Shown here: piece by piece, positions 21,101 through 27,344 of the stretch
Position numbering within the stretch: the first letter of the stretch is position 1
Layout of the letters: every line of letters starts with the position of its first letter
Assembly (NCBI GenBank): GCA_911728455.2
Contig: OU452227.1
Coordinates: 19,298,110-19,362,109 of the forward strand
Reading direction: 5' to 3'
From: Marthasterias glacialis
Taxonomy: Eukaryota; Echinodermata; Asteroidea; Forcipulatida; Asteriidae
Length of the DNA: 64,000 bases
Made by a program: the position numbers and the translations under genes
The notes under the pieces: model-generated
Database searches by the model: none
What the model was told of the DNA's origin: nothing
What the model saw: the letters and a program-made list of their open reading frames with translations, nothing else

Positions 21101-21755
21101 AAAGGAGGTTGTTCATTGCCCATCCTGAGCACCCCACGTACAAATCTGTGCATTTACATTGTTTCATCATCGGTTTACCTCTAAGATGGTGGCTTGATGA
21201 CCTCAATGCATGAGGCCCAGTTCCTGTAGAACACAAACACTCCAGCCGCACACCAAATTTTTGATCTGCCTTCTCCTTTTTTTAGTTGGTGGGATCGTTT
21301 GGCCTAAGTGTTTCCATTTAGTAGGCCCTACTTATGGGGCAAACGGTCTGTGGTTTTACCTACCTAACAACAGCGGGCACACCCATTTTGCATTTCATGT
21401 TTCAACACAGAATATCCTGTCTTATTTTTCTAGTGTCTTTGGTTTAATGCAGTGCAGACAATGTGAATTTAGCCGTGTCACACCATCACATTTCATGCAT
21501 TAATTTGATTCGATTTGTTTCCACCCCAAGTTATGCGACGCTAGAGGGCGCACTCTGGACCGCGCACGCTCCTGGTGTAATATGATCGGTGCTCCGTTCT
21601 ATCGCTTCAGTACCCCAATGAGCGCTGACATCCCATTGGATGAGACCAAAGACAGCGTCTTGCTCAAGATGTTATGGGAGACGGAGGTTTACTTGTATCA
21701 AAACAGAGACAAGGTCAAGCAACTCGGAGAACTCCTTAAATCCCAGCTGCAGTAA
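5913..21755 (+). CDS. PLA2G6: 85/88-kDa calcium-independent phospholipase A2 (iPLA2-beta), 13 coding exons, complete
   Basis: The enzyme hydrolyses the sn-2 acyl bond of glycerophospholipids in cytosol, mitochondria and membranes, with roles in phospholipid remodelling. Exons: 5913-6139, 7755-7970, 8883-9069, 9679-9863, 10721-11006, 11465-11753, 12453-12619, 13458-13554, 14962-15112, 16617-16756, 18104-18258, 20181-20351, 21531-21755. The product is 831 aa, against 806 aa for the long human form. Ankyrin repeats span about residues 157-420, followed by a Gly/Ser/Asn-rich linker and a patatin domain from about 500. The oxyanion loop is DGGGIRG (505-511), the nucleophile is Ser540 in GTSTG, and the dyad partner is Asp674 in [12 protein letters not shown]. 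The C-terminus keeps LWETEVYLY, as in vertebrates. An in-frame TGA lies 12 nt before the ATG. The reading frame looks intact and functional; introns carry many MITEs, a large hairpin and a minisatellite. Confidence 0.96.
6459..6531 (+). mobile_element. tRNA-like sequence, probably a SINE head or tRNA pseudogene
   Basis: 73 nt with a D arm (TAGCTCAGTTGGTAGAGC) and a T arm (GCAGGTTCAAATCCCGC). The acceptor stem has a mismatch, position 33 is A rather than T, and no CCA or terminator T run follows, so it is unlikely to be a working tRNA. Confidence 0.55.
6764..7191 (+). mobile_element. tRNA-derived SINE, full length, ATT-repeat tail
   Basis: The A box region is gtggccgagcggtcaagcg and the B box is GGGTTCGAGTCCC; the body ends aagtgctatataagaactg followed by (TAT)n. 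Other copies: 17738-18032 (-), 31425-31860 (+), 47615-47886 (+), 61877-62229 (-), with fragments near 29160, 44890, 63040 and 63820. Confidence 0.85.
7257..7475. mobile_element. MITE with GGGC(C/T)ATGTCACAC inverted ends
   Basis: Left end gagggctatgtcacac and right end gtgtgacatggccctaa are inverted repeats of about 25 bp. About 220 bp, in PLA2G6 intron 1. Confidence 0.75.
7755..7970 (+). CDS. PLA2G6: PLA2G6 exon 2
   Basis: Residues 76-147. It aligns with the human segment from GFRLFQ to [20 protein letters not shown], then [15 protein letters not shown]. Ends ATAGA|gtaaga. Confidence 0.92.
8660..8857. mobile_element. MITE with GGCCCAATTTCATAGAGCTGC ends
   Basis: Terminal inverted repeat from atggcccaatttcatag to ctatgaaattgggcccat-like sequence. 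Copies at 22161-22323 and 48100-48275. This copy ends 26 nt before PLA2G6 exon 3. Confidence 0.85.
8883..9069 (+). CDS. PLA2G6: PLA2G6 exon 3 (first ankyrin repeats)
   Basis: Residues 148-210; ankyrin signatures [11 protein letters not shown] and GESVFHYAA. The phase requires the GATAG acceptor at 8881-8882. It lies 26 nt after a MITE and has almost no pyrimidine tract. The donor is CTAGAG|gtgagg rather than the tempting gttagt at 9039, because only this one keeps collinearity with human. Confidence 0.82.
9140..9379. mobile_element. half copy of the 541-bp foldback element
   Basis: Shares gatccttgtcatttgattg, catggcctacatca and tttctttattcttatag with one arm of the element at 16807-17347. 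Confidence 0.65.
9380..9548 (+). mobile_element. element with TGACGTCAGGTGAATTGAGTC end
   Basis: Internal inverted motif ttttgggagt / actcccaaaa, then gatgacgtcaggtgaattg. Copies at 23054-23215 (-) and 27745-27895 (+); a fragment lies at 14768-14798. It lies 130 nt before PLA2G6 exon 4. Confidence 0.65.
9679..9863 (+). CDS. PLA2G6: PLA2G6 exon 4 (ankyrin repeats)
   Basis: Residues 211-271; [19 protein letters not shown], then [12 protein letters not shown], matching human GYPIHSAMKF. Ends TTGAA|gtaagt. Confidence 0.92.
10060..10316 (+). mobile_element. tRNA-derived SINE (second family)
   Basis: B box GTTCGATTCCC, an A-box-like ggctcgtgtgtaaagtg and a core with ggttttcctccctccgg. The body resembles deuterostome SINE cores seen again at 48880-48960 and 60010-60190. 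Confidence 0.65.
10317..10625 (+). repeat. interspersed repeat with internal inverted segment
   Basis: It contains tttgacattttctcggtcc and its complement about 70 nt later, then ggtggaagcctctcgatgc. Related copies lie at 19722-20068, 29735-30118 and, partly, 53445-53545. Confidence 0.6.
10721..11006 (+). CDS. PLA2G6: PLA2G6 exon 5 (ankyrin repeats)
   Basis: Residues 272-367; three repeats with [18 protein letters not shown] and TPLHEAV. Ends GTCAGG|gtgaga. A 185-bp MITE begins 30 nt downstream. Confidence 0.93.
11037..11222. mobile_element. MITE with AGCCCGGTTCATACTTCACGC ends
   Basis: Inverted ends of about 55 bp: left cggttcatacttcacgcg, right cgcgtgaagtatgaaccgg, each containing tttgacgtcac or its complement. 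A partial copy is at 53560-53668. It begins 30 nt after PLA2G6 exon 5. Confidence 0.85.
11465..11753 (+). CDS. PLA2G6: PLA2G6 exon 6 (last ankyrin repeat and linker)
   Basis: Residues 368-463; [18 protein letters not shown] is nearly identical to human EMIKALIVFGAEVDTPND. Cys/Gly/Ser-rich linker sequence follows. Ends AAAG|gtagtc. Confidence 0.92.
11917..12083 (+). mobile_element. MITE, TAGACCTTTATC family (YY1-like ends)
   Basis: TA at 11917-11918, then gacctttatcatgctgcaa with ccatcttgg; the right end is caagatggcagc...aaaggtc then TA at 12082-12083. The body contains ccggtttggttacattgg. Confidence 0.85.
12453..12619 (+). CDS. PLA2G6: PLA2G6 exon 7 (oxyanion loop)
   Basis: Residues 464-519; [18 protein letters not shown]. 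The acceptor was set at TATAG (12451-12452) because it is the upstream AG that restores phase. The tract before it is AT-rich rather than pyrimidine-rich, so the first 10-15 residues are less sure. Confidence 0.85.
12695..13156 (+). mobile_element. MITE, TAGACCGATCCATTAAG family
   Basis: About 460 bp. Left end tagaccgatccattaagcc and right end ggcttaatggattggtctg; near the right end lies gtcaaggctgtgattggtc. Second full copy at 31932-32407; truncated copy at 16180-16420. Confidence 0.85.
13458..13554 (+). CDS. PLA2G6: PLA2G6 exon 8 (catalytic serine)
   Basis: Residues 520-551; [18 protein letters not shown] contains the nucleophile Ser540. Acceptor TTTCAG, donor AGAG|gtaaga. Confidence 0.95.
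14383..14690 (+). mobile_element. interspersed element with TCTACTTCGC motifs
   Basis: It runs from gtttgcggtaacaccatg to gactagcctgctctagtc, with several copies of an atctact / agtagat motif. The same element with a SINE inside lies at 47428-47990; its core is tandemly repeated at 44595-44790. Confidence 0.65.
14962..15112 (+). CDS. PLA2G6: PLA2G6 exon 9
   Basis: Residues 552-601; [19 protein letters not shown], then [12 protein letters not shown], matching human GEHTKMTDVRKPK. Ends CATAA|gtaaga. Confidence 0.94.
15382..16150 (+). repeat. satellite of about 120-145-bp units, five copies, PLA2G6 intron 9
   Basis: The landmark cctactgtctgaccattcaa recurs near 15390, 15510, 15657 and 15780, with a decayed unit near 15895. 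Each is followed by atgatatcatgtggtgaatg. Unit length varies through a TTATTA stretch. The last unit is split by the MITE at 15931-16089. Confidence 0.8.
15931..16089. mobile_element. TTAA-flanked MITE inside the satellite
   Basis: TTAA at 15931-15934, then agacgcctgctcgtcac; the right end is tgacgagtgggcgtct then TTAA at 16086-16089. Short inverted ends plus a duplicated TTAA are typical of piggyBac-type elements. Confidence 0.7.
16180..16420 (+). mobile_element. truncated MITE, TAGACCGATCCATTAAG family
   Basis: The left terminus is intact; the body keeps gactttcagtggcgtac and aaggctgtgattggtcaa; the right terminus is missing. Confidence 0.7.
16617..16756 (+). CDS. PLA2G6: PLA2G6 exon 10
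   Basis: Residues 602-648; [19 protein letters not shown] corresponds to human VMLTGTLSDRQPAELHLFR. Ends CATG|gtaatg, 51 nt before a 541-bp hairpin element. Confidence 0.94.
16807..17347. mobile_element. 541-bp foldback element (near-complete hairpin)
   Basis: Starts taacacccaggtagatcc and ends ggatctacttggatgtta. The two arms of about 260 bp are complementary almost throughout, with the apex near 17120 (ttattcttata / taagaataaa). No coding capacity; in PLA2G6 intron 10. Confidence 0.9.
17738..18032 (-). mobile_element. tRNA-derived SINE copy, 5' head near 18030
   Basis: Reverse copy of the family at 6764-7191, with a diverged B box. It ends about 70 nt before PLA2G6 exon 11. Confidence 0.7.
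18104..18258 (+). CDS. PLA2G6: PLA2G6 exon 11 (catalytic aspartate)
   Basis: Residues 649-700; [18 protein letters not shown], then [13 protein letters not shown], with Asp674. The donor ATGAAG|gtatgt is followed within about 70 nt by the 45-bp minisatellite. Confidence 0.96.
18325..19718 (+). repeat. 45-bp minisatellite, about 31 units, PLA2G6 intron 11
   Basis: The unit is about 45 bp and reads gtcgactgcactcatac, then a C/T-rich run, then ttaccataggtgactt. It starts about 70 nt after exon 11. The unit length is divisible by three, so several frames stay open and give artificial 15-residue repeats. A block of about 490 bp (18721 onwards) is itself repeated at 19213 onwards, showing higher-order duplication. 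Nearly every unit carries AG immediately followed by GTGAC or GTAAC after the pyrimidine run. Confidence 0.95.
19722..20068 (-). repeat. interspersed repeat copy (family of 10317-10625)
   Basis: gaagaggattacgagatatc, then aagaggcttccgccattg, ending aagattcccgacggcaac. It abuts the minisatellite. Confidence 0.6.
20181..20351 (+). CDS. PLA2G6: PLA2G6 exon 12
   Basis: Residues 701-757; [16 protein letters not shown] matches human SIVVSLGTGRSPQVPV, followed by [18 protein letters not shown]. Phase 0 on both sides. Confidence 0.94.
21048..21216 (+). mobile_element. MITE, TAGACCTTATGC family
   Basis: Starts tagaccttatgctcatgatg; the body has gtagggcgccctcg and tttacctctaagatggtgg; the right end is decayed. 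Related copies: 41785-41952 and 60671-60822. Confidence 0.7.
21531..21755 (+). CDS. PLA2G6: PLA2G6 exon 13 (C-terminus and stop)
   Basis: Residues 758-831 then [21 protein letters not shown], then [15 protein letters not shown], ending LLKSQLQ. It matches the human C-terminus in length. Confidence 0.95.
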   Translation, partial: LCDARGRTLDRARSWCNMIGAPFYRFSTPMSADIPLDETKDSVLLKMLWETEVYLYQNRDKVKQLGELLKSQLQ

Positions 21756-22160
21756 GATTTCACTTATATACCTCATGCATATTTATGAGTTTAACTAATG
21801 CTGTACGATGGCTGGCCAAGCTGTCATGATGCAACGGTTGTCTGATGAATTGTTTGTTAAGATTGATGCATCATAAGTGAAAGTAAACTTCTGTGTGCCA
21901 TGAGCAGTCCTTTTGTAGTCATTCCAAAATCCTTTTCAACAACTCTTTTATATTTCGCATATCTGAGAATTGATCTTTTAAAATTTTATAAATACACTAC
22001 AGTGATCTTTTGCAATGAGTATGTTTCTAAAGTAGTTTCCTTACACCACATTTTACTGCTTCAGTGGCCCAACTTATGCACTAAATGTTGCACAAGTGGA
22101 CTTAACGCAGTTGTGTACAGTTTTTGTGAAATCAGTGGATTGAGTTTTCAGTGCCTGCCT

Positions 22161-22323
22161 GGGCCAAATTTCACAGAGCTACTTCAGCACAAAAAGTAGC
22201 TAAGCACAAAATAATTGTCCTTCAAATTAAGGTTATCAGCCAAAATGCCATACCATATGTACCATTTGTGACTGGTTTCATTCAAATTCATGCTAAGCAG
22301 AAATTTGTTAAGCAATTGGCCCC
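22161..22323. mobile_element. MITE copy (GGCCCAATTTCATAG family) in the PLA2G6 3' UTR region
   Basis: gggccaaatttcacagagc at left and gttaagcaattggccc at right; more decayed than the copy at 8660. Confidence 0.7.
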
Positions 22324-22467
22324 TGATTGTGTGGGTTTTCCCCTAGTCGGGGTTTTCCTTCCATCAAAAACTGACCATTTCTTCATCGTCTCCTATTCAT
22401 CCTGGTATTTACGCTTTTTGATGAATTATAATCCTTTTTGAATATAACTCGTTGATGTATTTAAAAA

Positions 22468-22473
22468 AATAAA
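22468..22473 (+). terminator. candidate poly(A) signal of PLA2G6
   Basis: AATAAATAAATATAAATA about 710 nt past the stop; no earlier AATAAA was seen. A MITE (22161-22323) would lie in the 3' UTR. Confidence 0.4.
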
Positions 22474-22530
22474 TAAATATAAATAACATATGACTCAAAG
22501 AAATACTCTCCTCCGAAATACAGTCATGCT

Positions 22531-22925
22531 GAATTGCTTTGGTCTAGAGCAGTGAACTCAAGTTCTGTAATTTACAGAATGTGGGGTTCGAATCCTGGCC
22601 TGGTCAGTCGAGATACTTGAGCAAGGCACTTTATCATAATTGCTTCTCTCCATCCAGGAGTAAAAAAAATGGGTACCGGCTAGAGCTGGGGAGTAAACCT
22701 GCGATGGACTGGCAGGATGTCAGTCCATCGAGACACTTGAGCAAGGCAGTTTATCATAATTGCTTTTCTCCACCCAGGAGTAAAAAAATGGGTTACCGGC
22801 TAGAGCTGGGGAGTAAACCTGTGATGGACTGGCATCCTGTTCAAGGGGGAATAGAAATATATAGTCGTTTACTGCCAAGGAAACCGGATATAAACACCGG
22901 CCGGCCTGATGAGCCATATTGGCTC
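22531..22925 (+). mobile_element. tRNA-headed SINE with internal 116-bp tandem duplication
   Basis: B-box-like GGGGTTCGAATCCTGG near 22583. The segment cttgagcaaggca...gcgatggactggca occurs at 22605-22720 and again at 22721-22840, with few differences. Confidence 0.75.
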
Positions 22926-23053
22926 AGTACAGAGTTTATTTTTTTTTTACTTGTACATTATACTTGTAACATTACATGTAAATGTTACATGCTGTGAGAA
23001 CATTTTATTTTTTTCTAGTGACTATAAGTTGCTAAAAAACATAACAAATCATG

Positions 23054-23215
23054 TATTGAGTCAATTCACCTGACGTCACCACCACAATAATATTGGTTGC
23101 ACCATTTTGGGAGACATTCTCCCCGTGTGTTGTACAGTTTAATGCACTTTTTTAAGCTAAGCTGCATTTACACGCTTGCCGTCATTTTTTACATGCATAT
23201 TGACTCCTGAACTGG
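23054..23215 (-). mobile_element. element with TGACGTCAGGTGAATTGAGTC end, reverse copy
   Basis: Starts tgagtcaattcacctgacg and has accattttgggagac in the same order as the complement of 9380-9548. Confidence 0.65.
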
Positions 23216-24430
23216 CGAGCGTGCAAGACAGACAGCAGCATGTGATGCTGGTGCAATGGGTCAAGAAACAATTGTATTGTGCCAAAAATGTCCTTTTGTT
23301 TTTATCTTTAGTATTAGTGTTGTTAGAAGCTTTGCATGGTGTGAAGGATAGGAAACTATAACTAGTAAACTAGTCAAATTTGCGGGTATAACCATGTAAA
23401 AAATCTCTTTTTGGAGGAGTGGTGGCTCTGAAAAGAGCTGGTGTGGTCTCGACATTTCGAACAGTATACTCTCCTCGTCTTTTTAAATGCTAATATGTTT
23501 AAACAATTTTTAATGAACAAAAGTATGTAATGTGCAACATGAACCTATTAACGGCCTTATATTTGTGTATATAATGTTAAGTATGATAAATTTGGTATAT
23601 ATCTTTATTTGGTTTAACCTTTTACATGCATGTCTGATACTGATGAGCACTGCATACTCAAGTCTGCGGGGAAAACATCCACTGGCTACTGGGCTGGGAA
23701 TAGCCCTAAGTACTGATGACATCATGCTGTATTTACATGTGTGCTTTTCTATGGAGCTTTGAGTCTGTAGTCCAGACCTAAATCCCATAAGAAAGCGCAC
23801 ATGTCAACAAACCGTGACGTCATACATGGGTCTGTTTAAGCCACCCCCCCCCCCTGCAATCTAGAGCAGATGTCTGAACCATTAAACAATCCAGAGTGCC
23901 TTTTTTATGTAAGTAGCCCACCACAACGCACAAGGCCACTCTAGGTGAGGGCTACAAGGAAAAGAGAAAGAAAGCAGAAGAAATTAGGGCGGAAGAAAAC
24001 TGTTCACATTCTGCTTAAATTGAGAAAAGATTATAGCCCGCAGGGAAACAGGATACAGGCAAAGAGTTCCACAGGGAATCAGTGCGTGGGAAAAAACTCG
24101 GAGAGCCAAGTGACAAGAAGCCAGTTTGAATCCCGTAACAAGCAGTAGGTATTGCAAGCAATGCAATTATGTAGACGGTTTTTTTTTTAGCATTAGAAAG
24201 CTATACTGAAATCCATCATCAGGCAAAACCAGAGAATAGATTTGAAAAACTTTGGTGATATGTTGTTTTATTAACAGTTTTATAGTTAGTATGTGAAGTA
24301 GTTGCCAATCATTTAGTTTAAACAAAAAGTGCAATCAGAGTAGATAGTTTGATACGTTTGTTTTACTTATTTTATCCAAACCAATGCATTTCAGGTTTGC
24401 ATTTTTTTTTAAGAAGTTCTGCCAACATTG

Positions 24431-24615
24431 CAGCGGCGTAGCCACGGGGGAGCCTGGGGGGTCACAAGCCCCCCAAAAATTTCCAGCGCCCCCAAGGGGC
24501 CCCCCATGAAAAAAAATCCAAAGACATGTAATTCATTAAAAACTATGGCTCTTGGGCACCCCACTAAAAAGCCATGCCCCCCCCCCCCATTGATAAAATC
24601 CTGGCTACGCCGCTG
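24431..24615. mobile_element. MITE with CAGCGGCGTAGCCA ends
   Basis: Left cagcggcgtagccacgg and right ctggctacgccgctg are inverted, with G-rich and C-rich tracts just inside. A second copy is at 45845-46019; a half copy starts at 56857. Confidence 0.85.
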
Positions 24616-25436
24616 TAACATTTGGTACTTGTATAAAGAAAACATTATCTGCACATGAAATAACAAACCTGTTAAAAGTTTTAAAGTTTAGCTCAATCGG
24701 TCATCGGAGTCACAGGAAAATAGTGAAAAACCACCATCACTGTTTTCAGACAACCAGGCATGCACCTTTTTCAGCGGATCATCTGATTTTCTACAATTTC
24801 AGTGTCATCGAAAACTGAAAAACAATGTACAAAATTAAGTGTGTTTGGCTATTTCTTCGTTATTTTTTGCAAATTCAAAGTTGCATGCCTGGATAGCTGA
24901 TTTCGGACTCACAAGATCAAAACTAATCGTTTCACTCATTTCTCAAAAACTAGGCTCTATTAGCAATTCAGGCAACAATTTTTCAAAGGAAGTTTTCCAC
25001 CATTTAAAATTGTTTTAAATTTTTTTTTATGGAAGTCGCCAGACACACAATGCCAGTAAACCACTCGAGGTGTGGGCTACAAATCAACTGTTCTTTTTCC
25101 AGGGGCCGTTGCCACCTACTCCTGGGGCTGAAACAGGGTAACCCCCTTTACAGTCCATAAGGATGTAGGCTATCCATGACTATCTTTATACCATGTAAGT
25201 TAAGCAAATCTGTAAATGGTTATATTTTTAATCTTACCGATGTTTTGCACACCCTTTAAAAAGGATGAGTAGGTTTACGGTTGATTATCATAAGGGATTA
25301 TTTTCTTGAATGAAGTGTTTTTTTCTAAAGAGAGCATGTGGAGATGCTTGGGGATTATTCTTGGAAAGACTCTCTTCCAGTCATCTTGAAACAGCTCATG
25401 ATGACACCTGACAAACCTCAACATCGGTGCCTGACA

Positions 25437-25800
25437 CTTGGTTCTAGGTAAAAGGCACCTCTACTGGAACACTTCAAAGGGCACCAAGGCAATGACCAGG
25501 GGCAACGGAGGCAGTAGACCTTTATCGTGCTGCAACCATCTTGGTCATGTTCCCTGCATCCAATAACAGTAATGTATGCTAATATTCATTTACACAAAAA
25601 GAAACCAGACTATTTGCCCTTCCAGCCTCGGTTTGGTTACATTGGTTTGATTGGGAGAAAATCAAGATGGCCGCACCATGATAAAGGTCTATTGCCTTCC
25701 TGAAGTATCCAGCCTGTTGGTTAACATTTCTAAACACAACCATCACTTCTTTCAAGAATCTATAATCCACTTATTTTTTTACAGGATGAGACAGAACAAG
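25437..25800 (+). repeat. interspersed repeat interrupted by a MITE
   Basis: aaggcacctctactggaac, then aatgaccaggggcaa, resuming after the MITE with tgaagtatccagcctg. The uninterrupted version lies at 37250-37410. Confidence 0.6.
25515..25691 (+). mobile_element. MITE, TAGACCTTTATC family, nested
   Basis: TA at 25515-25516 and 25690-25691 flank gacctttatcgtgctgc and caccatgataaaggtc. Comparison with 37370-37395 gives the empty site. Confidence 0.85.
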
Positions 25801-26930
25801 AGGGAGAAATTATTCTTCTAATGCATAAGTTTTTCTTTCGATCCATTTCATAATTTTTATTCAGGACAGTATTAGGGAAATGAAAATAGAAAATTTGTGG
25901 AAAGGTTTTAAGATATATGATCTGTGCTCAAGCTGAGTTTATCTTGAAAATAAAGTGACTCCAGCAAACGAAATTTTAAAAAAGAGCCTGTTATAACGAA
26001 TACAATTAATAAACACTGTTTTGACCTTGTAGATGGCTAAAAAGACGTTGTTTTTGAGACGATTATTCCGGCCAACCATCCTACGAGAAAATGTGTACGA
26101 CGGCAATGTACGACGGCTCTGTATCGCAAAACACCCAGCTGAAATTTATCAGGCATTGCGTGTTTATTCATTATTCTCCATACAAAAATGATCTTGTTAA
26201 TTAAATTAATTACTCCGTCATTGTTCGTTGATTGATTTTTTTCATTCGGTATCTCATTTGAAAATGAACAACTGTGGTCAGCATACAAAATAAGCAAATC
26301 AACATCTGTGTTCATTTTTCAAGGTAAAATCGGCTTAAGCACAGATCAATCATCTGTAAAATACGATCCTGACCCTTTACTATTACACAGAAGTATCACA
26401 AAATGTATGTTTATTGTGCAAACTAAATATTTGTTTTGAAACATTTTCAAACACATTCTGAAATATATTTTCCACACCACGGGTGTGGATGTCTAAGAGA
26501 AAAAAAGCATTGAAACATTTTTAAATGATAACATTAAATAAAGAAAACAGTTTAGATGTAAACACTCTTTACCGACCTACTCTTACTTCTCGCATCAAAA
26601 CATACAGTGAATATTTTTTTTGGGGGGCATTGAAATCTTGAGAATGGTCAAAACCATTGATTGGTCATAATAAAAACTCAAGCCTCGAATTAACCCACGG
26701 CACCCACAGCAATTGCCGTGGTGCCCTGTGCTTTTGCTGTGGTGCCCTTTTGCAAAGTTACAATACAAATTCACATTTTCCTCATAGAAGTGCCCCTTAA
26801 CCAGAGGAAAATTGCCTTGCCTCTTCAAGAGCCAAGTTCAAGGCCTGAAAACTAACAATCCATCTGGTTTGTCCTGGACTAAAAGCCAAAAGTTTAGAAA
26901 TACCATACAGTATATGTCCAAAGTTTGTAA

Positions 26931-27049
26931 ATAATAATAATAATAGTGTACATTTATTATGCGCCATGTACGTCATAAATAAATGACACTCCTGGCGCCG
27001 AATTATCAAATCTGGTGGAGATTGTTACAAATGATTTTATGAGACGAAG
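26931..27049 (+). repeat. repeat with atgcgccatgtacgtc, paralogue of 56523-56616
   Basis: tttattatgcgccatg, then cactcctggcgccgaattat and aaatgattttatgag; the same order occurs just before SMG1 exon 20. Confidence 0.65.
26953..26958 (-). terminator. candidate poly(A) signal of the NOL11-like gene
   Basis: AATAAA on the minus strand about 270 nt past the stop, inside repeat sequence. No nearer hexamer was noticed. Confidence 0.3.
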
Positions 27050-27224
27050 CAACCATAATACTAACACCTTGAAAGGTATACGAGGTGAGGTGGCACATAT
27101 TGCTGCCAGACCATGCAAGAAACACCGGGGGCAAACCCCTTCTCTTTAGTGGTGGGGAAGGGGGTTTGATTTTAGGGGGGCAGTAACCCATTTTCTCCGC
27201 AGACATCCGTCAACCATTCTCTCT

Positions 27225-27344
27225 CTACATGATCAAGACTTCAATGCTGTAGCTGCCACTGGTTTGCTTGACGGGAACCGACGCCGACGTTTTGAAACTT
27301 TCAAGAATGGTCCGAACGTTTTCCATTTCACTGTAGAATATTTC
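27225..27344 (-). CDS. NOL11-like exon 10 (C-terminus and stop)
   Basis: Residues 324-362: EIFYSEMENVRTILESFKTS, then SGSYSIEVLIM and TAG. It ends as human NOL11 does. Confidence 0.92.
   Translation of the reverse strand, partial: EIFYSEMENVRTILESFKTSASVPVKQTSGSYSIEVLIM

Larger units (their letters stand above)
22480..26950. other. gene-free interval between the converging PLA2G6 and NOL11-like 3' ends
   Basis: No exon was found. Identified contents are the SINE at 22531-22925, the repeat at 23054-23215, the MITE at 24431-24615, and the nested pair at 25437-25800. The stretch 24670-25265 resembles a variant of the AAAGCCCCAGCTC family. I see nothing recognisable in 25800-26900. Confidence 0.55.

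Noticed and set aside
23945-24148. Lys/Arg-rich 67-aa frame resembling a small basic protein
   Set aside because: It lies in sequence related to the acccctccctgttcttagc repeat family and has no start context or splice partners.
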